64,000 nt of DNA from Niallia circulans. GTDB taxonomy: Bacteria > Bacillota > Bacilli > Bacillales > Cytobacillaceae. A program made the position numbers and the translations under genes. Below the pieces are notes generated by a model that searched no databases, was not told where the DNA came from, and worked only from the letters and a program-made list of their open reading frames with translations. This document shows, piece after piece, positions 37,518 through 45,669 of the stretch (positions are counted from its first letter, which is position 1; every line of letters begins with the position of its first letter). The DNA lies in the NCBI RefSeq assembly GCF_003726095.1, contig NZ_CP026031.1, forward strand, positions 868,001 to 932,000, in the 5' to 3' direction.

Positions 37518-37531
37518 TGAAAGCGCTTCTA
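37518..37531. promoter_or_regulatory. LacI-type operator 3 (upstream of the GPH transporter)
   Basis: TGAAAGCGCTTCTA, differing from operators 1 and 2 only at the third base, 36 bp before the transporter start. It implies an internal promoter under the same repressor. Confidence 0.75.
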
Positions 37532-37566
37532 TATTTTATCCTATAATTTTTTCGGAGGGAAAACAG

Positions 37567-38949
37567 ATGAATACGAAAACACGTGCCCAAAAAAGTGATA
37601 TATTCTTCTATTCACTTGGCGGATTTGGTTCGAATCTTTTATTCACATTAACGACATCTTTTTTAATGTATTTTTACACAGATGTATTTAAAATATCACC
37701 ATTGGCAGTAGGTTCTGTGTTTTTGCTGGTTAGGATAATTGATGCAATATTAGATCCGTTTATTGGGATGATTGTAGACAGAACAAGAAGCAAGTGGGGA
37801 ACATACCGGCCTTGGTTAATGTTTGGTTCTCCACTATTGGCTGCTATGACTTTACTTTTATTTAGTGCTCCAGATTTAAGTCCGTCCAATAAAATTATTT
37901 ATGCAATAGCTGTATATGTTGGATATTCGTTAGTTTCTTCACTAGTTAATATTCCATATCATGCCTTAACCCCAATATTGAGTCAAGACCCAAGCCAGCG
38001 TACAGTAATTGTTACTGCTAAACAGCTTATGGGAAGCTTTGGAACATTATTAATTTCTGGGGCAGCATTGCCAGTAGTTGCTTTCTTTGGCAGTGGGGAA
38101 AGAGGCTGGTTCTTTACAACGCTAGCTTTCTCTGTATTAACGATTGCTTCCTATTGGTTCTGTGCAGTTGGTTCTAAAAATGCAGACAATTTAGAAGTTA
38201 ATAAAGAAAAAGCCGCAAATTCACATGATGGACATCCACCGCTTAAGGAACAGCTAAAAATAATTTCTAAAAATGGCCCCTTGCTGGCTTTATTAATAGC
38301 TGGGTTTGCCAATATGACTGCCCAAATTATAAATTCCCAAACCGCTATTTATTATTGGCAATATAATTTGGGAAGAGAAGACTTATACTCGCAATTATTT
38401 ATTTGGGGGACATTATTATCCATTCCAGCATTTCTATCTATACCGTGGTTCGTTAATAAATTTGGTAAGAAAAAAGTTTTTATCGTTTCTTGTTTAATTA
38501 CTATTTTGCCTTTAGCAATTTTGTTATTCTCTTCATACGAAAACATAGCGGAAATTTTTACACTCTCTGTTCTAGTAAAAGTTCTTGGACCATTATCTGG
38601 TGTTCTTCCCTGGATTATGATCGCAGATTGTGTTGATTATGGAAAATGGAAAACAGGTATAAACGGATCAGCAACAATTCACTCTATGATGCTGTTCACA
38701 AATAAGTTAGCTGCTGCACTTGGCGGAATACTTGCTGGTGCCCTACTTGGTGCTGCTGGGTATGTGGCAGGTCAGCAACAATCTACAGAGGCTTTAAATA
38801 TGATTACTTATCTTTATTTCTTGGCACCAATTCTCGGCTATATTATCGCCATTATTGCGTTTAAATTTTATGGTATTAATTCAGAAGTACAAGCAAAAAT
38901 GGCAAAAGAAATAGAAGAAAGAGAAAATCAAAATAAAGTAGTCGTTTAA
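37567..38949 (+). CDS. GPH-family sugar:cation symporter
   Basis: A 460-residue transporter with twelve hydrophobic segments. The glycoside-pentoside-hexuronide signature is clear: YTDVFKISPLAVGSVFLLVRIIDAILDPFIG then DRTRSKWGTYRPWL, and DCVDYGKWKTGINGSA in the second half. GPH carriers move mono- and disaccharides and glucuronides with Na+ or H+. In this module it is the likely importer of the sulfated sugar. CGGAGGG precedes the ATG and a strong terminator follows. Confidence 0.9.
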   Translation: MNTKTRAQKSDIFFYSLGGFGSNLLFTLTTSFLMYFYTDVFKISPLAVGSVFLLVRIIDAILDPFIGMIVDRTRSKWGTYRPWLMFGSPLLAAMTLLLFSAPDLSPSNKIIYAIAVYVGYSLVSSLVNIPYHALTPILSQDPSQRTVIVTAKQLMGSFGTLLISGAALPVVAFFGSGERGWFFTTLAFSVLTIASYWFCAVGSKNADNLEVNKEKAANSHDGHPPLKEQLKIISKNGPLLALLIAGFANMTAQIINSQTAIYYWQYNLGREDLYSQLFIWGTLLSIPAFLSIPWFVNKFGKKKVFIVSCLITILPLAILLFSSYENIAEIFTLSVLVKVLGPLSGVLPWIMIADCVDYGKWKTGINGSATIHSMMLFTNKLAAALGGILAGALLGAAGYVAGQQQSTEALNMITYLYFLAPILGYIIAIIAFKFYGINSEVQAKMAKEIEERENQNKVVV

Positions 38950-38964
38950 TATTAAATTCCTTAA

Positions 38965-38995
38965 GCCAGACTTTAAACGAAGTCTGGCCTTCCTA
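38965..38995 (+). terminator. Terminator of the sulfatase operon
   Basis: GCCAGACTT pairs perfectly with AAGTCTGGC around a 6-base loop, followed by CTTCCTAT. It begins 16 bp after the transporter stop. Confidence 0.75.
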
Positions 38996-39083
38996 TGAAA
39001 CTAAACGGACTCATAGTTTTATAGGATTTTTTTATTAAGTTATAATGAAGGAAAGTATTGTTAAATAAGAGAGGGGAATTAAT

Positions 39084-39599
39084 ATGCTATTAGATTTAAA
39101 GGGCGATTCGCAAATGGATCCAATTGTCGGAATGCTATATTCCATGGTAGAAAATAATTATCAAAGACTCAAATCGATTGTGGCTGGTATGGATCAAGAG
39201 GAGCTAGAATACAAAGGTCCTAGTAAAAATGACAATAGTACGGCGCAATTACTGAGACATTTAATGTATGTTGACTTAAATTGGGTCTACCGAATAAGAG
39301 GAAAGCTAATTCCCAAAGAACTTGAAGATAGATATGGACCAATGTTAGATAAAAATAATCAATTACCGCAAGTTACAGATATTTCATTAGATGAACTTCT
39401 AAACGAATATGATTATGTTTTATCATTGCTTAAATCTTTATGCTGCCAGTTAACGGATAAAGATTTACTTCAAACAGTGGAATATGAGGATGGAAACGAT
39501 GCAACTATTCAATGGGGAATTTGGCATCTGGCAGATCATAACAGATATCATCAAGCTCATATTAATCAATTGCGCAAATGGTTTAGTACATACAATTAA
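39084..39599 (+). CDS. DinB-like (YfiT/DinB superfamily) protein
   Basis: A 171-residue four-helix-bundle protein of the DinB superfamily. The metal-site histidines appear in LLRHLMYVDLNW and LADHNRYHQAHINQL. Relatives act as thiol-dependent transferases or damage-inducible proteins of unknown substrate. GAGAGGGGA precedes the ATG. It is a single gene. A second, only distantly similar DinB protein is encoded at 52901. Confidence 0.8.
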   Translation: MLLDLKGDSQMDPIVGMLYSMVENNYQRLKSIVAGMDQEELEYKGPSKNDNSTAQLLRHLMYVDLNWVYRIRGKLIPKELEDRYGPMLDKNNQLPQVTDISLDELLNEYDYVLSLLKSLCCQLTDKDLLQTVEYEDGNDATIQWGIWHLADHNRYHQAHINQLRKWFSTYN

Positions 39600-39642
39600 A
39601 AGGTTTATGTTCCATAAAGAGATAATAATAGTGGATTTCAAT

Positions 39643-39990
39643 AGAAGAGGGTGGAAAACAAAATGGATAATGGGTAAAGAAAACAAACTCTAATTTAGTA
39701 GTGAAACAAATTCGTTTCGATATTCCTATATTTTTCCAACCTTTAAACATTGTTATTAGGAAAAATGGAGCAGACAGAATACACATGGATTCATTGGAAG
39801 CTTTTTTAGAGCCTGCAGGTGAAGGGAGACCGTGTCTTAAAACTTTAAAACCTATAAAAGCGAAGTGTATCCAATCTGCAGGGATTATCACCAGCTTTCT
39901 TTCTTAAAATAAAATAACCGAACAGTTATGCGAAAATTCTTCGTATAATTGTTCTTTTTTTATTTGGTTGGAATATTACTCCCAAGAACC
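39643..39990. repeat. Dispersed intergenic repeat, decayed copy A
   Basis: This stretch matches the larger repeat at 48261-50197: GAGGGTGG at the left, TCTAATTTAGTRGTGAA, AATGGAGCAGAC, GCGAAGTGTATYCA, CTTTCTTAAAATAA, and at the right ATTTGGTTGRAATA. The centre is deleted. The 13-base stem near the right end (39920-39932 with 39942-39954) is kept with two wobble pairs. No gene is present in it; short frames across it are not supported. Confidence 0.8.
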
Positions 39991-40174
39991 TTACAGTTAC
40001 TTGTTCTCTTTTTCTTATTCGACTTGAAACCGGTATAATAGGAACAATCGTTTAATTGTAAACCAACTTATCCACAAGAGAAAATCTCTACCGGATTAAA
40101 ACATAATAAAGCTAGCAAATAATATCAAAAAATATAATCGGCTATCCTCTAATATTATAAGTGAGGTGAGTAAG

Positions 40175-41050
40175 GTGTATCGCAAAGTAGCTCAAGATGT
40201 AATTTGTTTTCTAGAAGACTATTTGTTAGAAGATTGGCATTTAGAGGATTATGCATCAAAAATCGGTTATTCAAAATTTCATTTATCAAGGATCTTTAAA
40301 GAGGAAACTGGATTGACGATAAGTGAATATATTCGAAAACGAAGACTGGCAACTGCAGCAATGCAATTATTATATTCAGATGATTCACTAATTGACATTG
40401 CGTTTAAATTACATTTTCAGTCACAAGAAGCTTTCACACGTTCTTTTAAAGAGCTATATACAATGCCGCCAGGAAAATACCGCAGAGTAATGCGAATACT
40501 TCAAGGAATGGAGGAAAAAGTGATGAGTGATCATACAATAATTAAAGGATGGAATTTAAGCGGTTCAAACCCAGCATTATATGAAATGAGAACAGATGAA
40601 CAAGTATTTCATACAGGTACGAAATCAGGCTTGTTAATTTCAAAAGCAGATATAGGAGAAGGGCAATTTGGAACAATGATGCAAAGTTTTTCTGCAGATA
40701 ATTGGAAAGGAAAACGTATTAAAATGTCTTGCTTTATAAAGACAGAAGAAGTTAGAAGGTGTGGAGTTTGGTGTCGAGTAGATAATGCTTTAAGCGATGT
40801 AATCCAATTTGATAATATGGACGATCGGCCGATAGAAGGTACAACAGATTGGAACTTTTATACGATAGTTTTAGATGTTCCGAAAGAAAGTAAATCGATC
40901 CACTTCGGAGTCTTGCTAACAGGAACAGGTAAAGTATGGGCTGATGGTTTTAAATTTGAAGAAGTAAATCTTTCTGTGCCATCGACTAATATGCTGATAC
41001 GAGATACTTTACCACTAGAGCCAATTAATTTAGATTTTAATGAAGGCTGA
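40175..41050 (+). CDS. AraC family regulator with C-terminal carbohydrate-binding-like domain
   Basis: About 291 residues. The two HTHs of the AraC domain are at the N-terminus (LEDYASKIGYSKFHLSRIFKEETGLTISEYIRKRRL, DIAFKLHFQSQEAFTRSFKELYTMPPGKYRR). From about residue 115 on comes a beta-rich region (GWNLSGSNPALYEM, KRIKMSCFIKTEEV, GVWADGFKFEEV-like end) recalling galactose-binding-like sandwich domains. This is not the usual GyrI-type partner. GTG 40175 lies 5 bases after GTGAGGTGA; GTG 40166 overlaps that site. Confidence 0.8.
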   Translation: MYRKVAQDVICFLEDYLLEDWHLEDYASKIGYSKFHLSRIFKEETGLTISEYIRKRRLATAAMQLLYSDDSLIDIAFKLHFQSQEAFTRSFKELYTMPPGKYRRVMRILQGMEEKVMSDHTIIKGWNLSGSNPALYEMRTDEQVFHTGTKSGLLISKADIGEGQFGTMMQSFSADNWKGKRIKMSCFIKTEEVRRCGVWCRVDNALSDVIQFDNMDDRPIEGTTDWNFYTIVLDVPKESKSIHFGVLLTGTGKVWADGFKFEEVNLSVPSTNMLIRDTLPLEPINLDFNEG

Positions 41051-41094
41051 TGATTTTTTCTATTAGTTATTGATTTACTGCTATTTTCTACGTT

Positions 41095-41277
41095 ACGGCT
41101 GATCGGCCTATTATTACTGGAAAGATTGTATTAACTCATCTTAATGAGTTCCCTGATTACTACAAAAAATTAAAGGCACTGGAAGAGGAAGCGAAAGCAT
41201 TTGGAATAAAGGATAAAGCCGGGGCTTATATTGCAGAACGAAATAGCCAAATTGTAAAGATGAAAAATCGTTCATAA
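41095..41277 (+). pseudogene. C-terminal fragment of a DUF5661-type protein
   Basis: An open frame reads TADRPIITGKIVLTHLNEFP, then DYYKKLKALEEEAKAFG, and ends MKNRS. ITGKIVxxHLNEFPDYYxxLxxxEEEA is familiar from the end of DUF5661 proteins. There is no start codon or ribosome binding site and the N-terminal part is missing, so this is a 5'-truncated relic right after the AraC gene. Confidence 0.55.
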
Positions 41278-41336
41278 AATTAATTAGTTCAAAAAAATAA
41301 AGCATCTTGAAGACAAGATTCCTATTGGTATCAGGG

Positions 41337-41403
41337 CAACAGCGTGAACTACACGAGGGTTTAGCATTGATTTAGTAGTAAGATAAGTGTATTCACGCTG
41401 TTG
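41337..41403. repeat. Long imperfect inverted repeat
   Basis: CAACAGCGTGAACTACAC (41337-41354) is complementary to GTGTATTCACGCTGTTG (41387-41403) except for one bulge and one neighbouring mismatch. The loop is 32 bases. No T-run follows and no intact gene is near, so it is neither a classical terminator nor clearly an operator. It may be a small mobile-element relic. Confidence 0.65.
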
Positions 41404-41543
41404 GTATTAGAAATAAACTTTCTTGAAACCGCCTTGAAAAATCTGAAAGATTATGAGAATCCTTCTTTAGTCTTTCGTTGAAATAATTTAGAAGCTAAAA
41501 TAATTATGTCCTAATCTCTCAATATCTGAATATATTATTTAGC

Positions 41544-42500
41544 TCACTGCGTGTCTTTTTGAATGGAGCGAATTGTTTCGGCTAAACCTACTTCAAATGA
41601 AGTTTGGATTAAGGAACCAATTGTCTTTTGATACTTGCTGCCATCTAAGTAAACAGGAGTTTCTGTTAAATAAGACATTTCAACCATCTCTTTCATGACG
41701 GGGCTGAATATTCCAATCAGTTTTAACATGTATCTTGTTAAGGGGATTACCGGAGCTGATTTTCCTGCTGAAGATTGGGCTATCTGGATGAGTCTTTTTC
41801 CGGTTATAATCTTTCCTGGGATATTCCAGTTTTGACCATATGCATCATTATTCATAGCAAGTTCTATAATCATTTTTGCTGCATCGGGTAGATATACATA
41901 CTCCCTTGGAATAGAAAGAGAACCAATATAAGCAGATATTTTTCCTTTTGCTATATTTACCAACGTCATCCCCAAATAGGAGTTGAAATTTGCTGTAGGT
42001 CCATAATAATCTGGAAGTCTAATAATCATTGGTTCGGCCTTTGTCCACTCATTACTGAAAATTAGTTTTTCTAATTCAAGTTTAATTTTCCCCTTCTTTG
42101 TATGGGGATTTTTTGGATGTTCCTCATCGACTAACGGGGTTATTGCTTTTCCATAGGGATATATTCCATCAATAAATACGATTTTTTTGCTAAGTTTATT
42201 TGCAGCAGTCATGACACCTTCTCCTAAAGGAATTTGAGAACGATGCATTTCCTCATATGGAACAGCTGCACATTGAAAAATTACGTCAACATCTTTAGCA
42301 GCCTCATAAATACTGTTATAGTCAAAGGCATTTCCTGCTTTCAATGTCAATAAATTGCTATTACTCAATTTTTCTTTTAAGCTACGAAGTTTTTCCATCG
42401 ATCTACCAAAAGCTATTGTTTTAATTCCTCTATTTAGTAATTCCTCTGTAATGGCAGCTCCAGTACCGCCAGTTGCACCTAATACAATAACATTTTTCAT
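41544..42500 (-). CDS. NAD(P)-binding SDR/epimerase-type protein
   Basis: A 318-residue extended SDR. The N-terminal nucleotide loop is GATGGTGAAITEEL, followed by an acid/Arg-rich second strand region (IAFGRSMEKL). The Rossmann pattern continues with VDVIFQCAAVPYEE and FIDGIYPYGK, where YxxxK catalysis is plausible. Substrate unknown. A TetR gene lies 70 bp upstream on the same strand, and both carry the same palindrome before their starts. Confidence 0.8.
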   Translation of the reverse strand: MKNVIVLGATGGTGAAITEELLNRGIKTIAFGRSMEKLRSLKEKLSNSNLLTLKAGNAFDYNSIYEAAKDVDVIFQCAAVPYEEMHRSQIPLGEGVMTAANKLSKKIVFIDGIYPYGKAITPLVDEEHPKNPHTKKGKIKLELEKLIFSNEWTKAEPMIIRLPDYYGPTANFNSYLGMTLVNIAKGKISAYIGSLSIPREYVYLPDAAKMIIELAMNNDAYGQNWNIPGKIITGKRLIQIAQSSAGKSAPVIPLTRYMLKLIGIFSPVMKEMVEMSYLTETPVYLDGSKYQKTIGSLIQTSFEVGLAETIRSIQKDTQ

Positions 42501-42524
42501 AATAAGTTCCAGCCTCTCTATTTT

Positions 42525-42550
42525 ATTTAGTGATTGATCAATAACTAAAT
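42525..42550. promoter_or_regulatory. TetR operator upstream of the SDR gene
   Basis: A 26-bp near-perfect palindrome with arms ATTTAGTGATTGA and TCAATAACTAAAT, 25 bp before the SDR start codon, in the tetR-SDR gap. The same sequence, with one difference, precedes tetR at 43113. Confidence 0.8.
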
Positions 42551-42570
42551 TTTAATAAAATAGACGATAG

Positions 42571-43095
42571 TTAGTCGTCTATTTCCATTAATTTTGGCAA
42601 ATTTAAAGCTAGTGATATGTTACACAACATTCCACGGGCTAAAAATAATAAAGTTTTTTCAGAGGGGTTAGAGACACCAGCTGTTTGAAAGGCCGTATAT
42701 ACGATAGAATGTACCTTTAAAAACTCCTCTTGCATAAGTGTAACTATATTAGTTTCTCTTATTGTTTGAGCCTGCATTTGTAGCAAGATTTCATTTTCAT
42801 AATTCCTCATAATTCCTTCATAAGCCTGAATAAGTTCCTTTTCTAGATTTTCTGCAGAAGCAGCTTGAATAACTTGTGTAAAAGCAGCTTGAATTCTAGA
42901 CCATGATAATTTTAAAGCTTCTTCTAGTAATAGTTCTTTTGAAGAAAAAAAACGGAATATATAAGGCTGAGAAATCTCCGCTTTATTAGCAACCTTCATT
43001 GTTGTTGCCCGATAATATCCTTCTTGTGCAAACACTTCGATGGCAGCAGATAAAATTTCATCTCGGCGATTACTTCTATTTTGTTTTTCTTTCAA
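42571..43095 (-). CDS. TetR family repressor
   Basis: A 174-residue TetR regulator with the N-terminal HTH (ILSAAIEVFAQEGYYRATTMKVANKAEISQPYIFRFFSSKELLLEEAL) and an all-helical ligand domain. Two copies of a 26-bp palindrome flank the gene, one 18 bp before its own start and one before the SDR gene. This is strong evidence for autoregulation and for the SDR as target. The inducer is unknown. Confidence 0.88.
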   Translation of the reverse strand: MKEKQNRSNRRDEILSAAIEVFAQEGYYRATTMKVANKAEISQPYIFRFFSSKELLLEEALKLSWSRIQAAFTQVIQAASAENLEKELIQAYEGIMRNYENEILLQMQAQTIRETNIVTLMQEEFLKVHSIVYTAFQTAGVSNPSEKTLLFLARGMLCNISLALNLPKLMEIDD

Positions 43096-43112
43096 TAAAT
43101 TCCCATCCTTTT

Positions 43113-43138
43113 ATTTAGTGATTGATCAATTACTAAAT
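43113..43138. promoter_or_regulatory. TetR operator upstream of tetR
   Basis: A 26-bp palindrome with arms ATTTAGTGATTGA and TCAATTACTAAAT (12 of 13 pairs), 18 bp before the tetR start. It differs by one base from the copy at 42525. Confidence 0.8.
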
Positions 43139-43389
43139 AAAATATAATGTATAGTTGGAAAAAAATCAAGCATAAACAGTAAAGATATAAAATCAGTTAG
43201 ACATGACCTATTCTTAGTTGAAAAAATCAACTTTAAGAGGGGGTGTGTCAGGCAATAAAAAGAAATAAAAAACAGTACATTATAACTGTGACCTACAGAA
43301 ACCTTTCCCAGCTAATAGGGGAAGCCGATATTTACTTATCAAGGTCTATAAAGTATTGTTTTCTCATAAAATATTTTGGAGGTGAAAAA

Positions 43390-43830
43390 ATGGCAAGAAT
43401 AGCATACAGGGATGCAGATATTGATTTAATGGCAAGAATGATGAGAGCAGAAGCGGAAGGTGAAGGAAACCAAGGAATGCTCTATGTCGGAAATGTGATT
43501 GTTAACCGTGTTGTTGGAGATTGTTTAGATTTTAAAGATTTACGGACCGTTGAACAAGTCATTTTTCATGTTCAAGGAGGTAATTACTCTTTTGAAGCCG
43601 TTCAAAAAGGAAATGTCTTTTATCAAAGAGCAAGAGAATCAGAAAGACGGTTAGCGCTTCAAAATGTGAAATACTGGAGAGATCATCCAGCAAAATTTGC
43701 TTTATGGTACTTTAATCCATCTGGTCCATGTCCAACCACATGGTATGATCAGCCATTTACTGGTCAATTTAAACAACATTGTTTTTATGAACCAAAGGCC
43801 GGAACTTGTGAAAGTGTTTATAGAGGATGA
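43390..43830 (+). CDS. cwlJ: Spore cortex-lytic cell wall hydrolase CwlJ
   Basis: A 146-residue SleB/CwlJ-type hydrolase that degrades cortex peptidoglycan during germination. It matches CwlJ over its length: DIDLMARMMRAEAEGEGNQGMLYVGNVIVNR with the likely catalytic Glu, FYQRARESERRLA, HPAKFALWYFNPSGPCP and GQFKQHCFYEP. There is no signal peptide, as expected for CwlJ, which is placed in the coat from the mother cell. ATG 43390 follows GGAGGTGA; in-frame codons upstream to 43243 are not supported. In B. subtilis CwlJ needs GerQ, whose gene is its neighbour; no GerQ is recognised here. Confidence 0.9.
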   Translation: MARIAYRDADIDLMARMMRAEAEGEGNQGMLYVGNVIVNRVVGDCLDFKDLRTVEQVIFHVQGGNYSFEAVQKGNVFYQRARESERRLALQNVKYWRDHPAKFALWYFNPSGPCPTTWYDQPFTGQFKQHCFYEPKAGTCESVYRG

Positions 43831-43842
43831 ATATTTACAAAT

Positions 43843-43887
43843 AAGCTGAAAACATGCATGTTATTTGCATATTTTTGGCTTTTTTTA
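43843..43887 (+). terminator. Terminator after cwlJ
   Basis: AAGCTGAAAACATGCA pairs with TGCATATTTTTGGCTT (several A-T and G-C pairs with a small internal mismatch), followed by seven T residues. Confidence 0.7.
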
Positions 43888-43975
43888 TAGAGGAAAATAT
43901 AAATATACCCCCTATTATAAGCTGCCAAACTAGTAAGTGAAGAAAATGGGCAGTCATTTATACAACGGATAAGCT

Positions 43976-44003
43976 ACCTAAAAATCAGGAAAACATACAA
44001 TAC
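43976..44003 (+). promoter_or_regulatory. Candidate SigK promoter
   Basis: AC at 43976 and CATACAATA at 43994, separated by 16 bases, match the late mother-cell sigma K consensus AC-N16/17-CATANNNTA. The -10 box ends 38 bp before the start codon of the Pro/Gly-rich gene. Confidence 0.5.
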
Positions 44004-44040
44004 TTTAGACATTGATAAAAAATAAGGTGGTTATGTTTGT

Positions 44041-44478
44041 ATGTATAATCAAGAAGTATATCCTACTACGAATGCCTATCAACAAACAGAGAGACTGAAT
44101 TTTCTATTCCCAACAGCGCCGCCAGGACCTATTGGAACTCCTAGTATCCCAGGACCTGGATTTGGAGGCCCAGGAGGTATTCCTGGGTTTGGAGGTCCAT
44201 CAGGTATCCCTGGATTACAACCTTCACAAGCTCCAACAGCACCTCCTCCACCATTTATTCCGCAGCAAGCAATGGCTTCACCATTTGCGATTGATCCAGG
44301 TGCTATTAGATTATGTATGTTTCGAAATACTTTTATATGGCTAAGTAATGGAGATGGCTTTTGGTTCTTCCCAGTTTTCACAGGACCAAGATCTGTAGCT
44401 GGTTTTAGATGGAACGGTAGATTTTGGATGATTTTTGGTATTGATACAAGGAGAATTGTTTCGTTTACATGTTTTTAA
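44041..44478 (+). CDS. Pro/Gly-rich spore-surface-like protein
   Basis: A 145-residue protein. Residues 20-75 are a low-complexity Pro/Gly region with GP-x and GFGGP repeats (collagen-like in flavour but not a regular Gly-X-Y). A C-terminal aromatic domain follows (GAIRLCMFRNTFIWLSNGD, FWFFPVFTGPRSVAGFRWNG, IVSFTCF). It lies between cwlJ and tgl and has a SigK-like promoter, so a coat or outer-spore role is likely. It takes the place where gerQ sits in B. subtilis but does not resemble GerQ in sequence. No clear ribosome binding site beyond AAGGTGG. Confidence 0.6.
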   Translation: MYNQEVYPTTNAYQQTERLNFLFPTAPPGPIGTPSIPGPGFGGPGGIPGFGGPSGIPGLQPSQAPTAPPPPFIPQQAMASPFAIDPGAIRLCMFRNTFIWLSNGDGFWFFPVFTGPRSVAGFRWNGRFWMIFGIDTRRIVSFTCF

Positions 44479-44490
44479 ATAATTTTTTTA

Positions 44491-44525
44491 GGGCGATGCT
44501 TCCAAGCATTGCCCTTTGTTTTGTT
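44491..44525 (+). terminator. Intrinsic terminator
   Basis: GGGCGATGCTT pairs with AAGCATTGCCC (one wobble) around a 2-base tip, so the real loop is somewhat larger; TTTGTTTTG follows. Confidence 0.75.
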
Positions 44526-44699
44526 TAATCATATATTGCTATTTATACTTTGAGATTGCTAACAGCAAAAAAATAGGGAAGAAATATAGCTGGCAGTTAT
44601 TTGCTTCAACTAGCCAATGAGAATTAAGTACATTTTTAAGAGGAAAGGAGAATATCTTAAATTATACCCAGCAAGAAAAAGTAGTGAATGGAGGAGCAA

Positions 44700-45554
44700 A
44701 TGATACAAATAGCAGGAACAACCTTTCAGCTTCAAGAAAATTGGCCATTGGATCAAATCGAAAGAAGTATTTTGCAGTACATGCAAGATGATCATAACAT
44801 CTATTCTTATTCTTCTTTAGTGGAATTGCAGTTCGAATTGACAATGCGCAAAAATATCATTAATAGTGCAAGAGCAATGAATGAAACACAGGCACAGTTT
44901 ACTGTTTTCGAGCAATCTCGGTGCAACCCTGCTTACTGGCAACTAACTTCGGCTGGGGGGTTCTTACTGAGACCGGATGTGATGCCTTCTGATGCCATTA
45001 TGGATATTTATTCGAACAGTTCGCTGTATGCATTTGAATGTGCAACTGCTGCTGTTATTATCATTTACCATGCTACACTACAGACGATCGGAAAACGTAC
45101 ATTCGATACTCATTTTCGAAATCTTTATCTATACAGCTGGCATGTTGACACAGACCTCGGCCTTGTTACGTTCAATTCCAATAGTTTTTTGCCTGGTGAC
45201 ATTGTCTACTTTGAAAATCCCGATTTTGACTTGGCGGCACCATGGTTTAGAGGGCTAAATGCCATACTTCTGGATGATGGGAGATTTTTCGGACATGGCT
45301 TTTCCATAAGAACTGATCAGGAAATTATTCAAAATCTTAATGAAATAAGAATACCAGCAAGTAATCGATCTGCCTTTCTGTCAAGTTTGGTAACGAGACC
45401 ATCATTTACCCATTTATCCAGATTGACCCAGGGACAGACAAGAAGCACTACGTTCAAACTACAACTACCTGTTGTTCATCATAACCGCAGTTCTATTTCA
45501 ACTCTAAGGTATCAGAACTATCTAGTGCAGCTTGGATATATGTACAAAGGATAA
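44700..45554 (+). CDS. tgl: Spore protein-glutamine gamma-glutamyltransferase Tgl
   Basis: Transglutaminase that crosslinks coat proteins through glutamine-lysine bonds. Residues match Tgl of B. subtilis: SYSSLVELQFELTMRKNIINSA, the catalytic cysteine in YAFECATAAVIIIYHATL (Cys 114), FRNLYLYSWHVDTDLGL, PGDIVYFENPDFD and FGHGFSI. It has about 284 residues against 245 in B. subtilis; the extra 40 lie at the C-terminus (after LVTRPSFTHLSRL). ATG 44700 follows GGAGG by 5 bases; ATG 44688 overlaps that site. It is close to cwlJ and the Pro/Gly-rich protein, a small spore-coat cluster. Confidence 0.92.
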   Translation: MIQIAGTTFQLQENWPLDQIERSILQYMQDDHNIYSYSSLVELQFELTMRKNIINSARAMNETQAQFTVFEQSRCNPAYWQLTSAGGFLLRPDVMPSDAIMDIYSNSSLYAFECATAAVIIIYHATLQTIGKRTFDTHFRNLYLYSWHVDTDLGLVTFNSNSFLPGDIVYFENPDFDLAAPWFRGLNAILLDDGRFFGHGFSIRTDQEIIQNLNEIRIPASNRSAFLSSLVTRPSFTHLSRLTQGQTRSTTFKLQLPVVHHNRSSISTLRYQNYLVQLGYMYKG

Positions 45555-45669
45555 TTTGTTTTTATTCTGCATGGTGGCTGCTGGGTACATACCCATTTTT
45601 CAATAGACGGGCTCCATTTTCATTTTTGAGAGTATGATGTAGGGATAGCCTTACTCAAAGAAAGGATGA

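Noticed and set aside
43365..43373. SigK -10 box before cwlJ
   Set aside because: CATAAAATA fits the -10 consensus, but no AC lies 16-17 bases upstream and the box is too close to the ribosome binding site.
43243..43389. N-terminal extension of CwlJ
   Set aside because: The ATG at 43390 has a perfect GGAGGTGA; the upstream codons have no ribosome binding site and are absent in CwlJ proteins.
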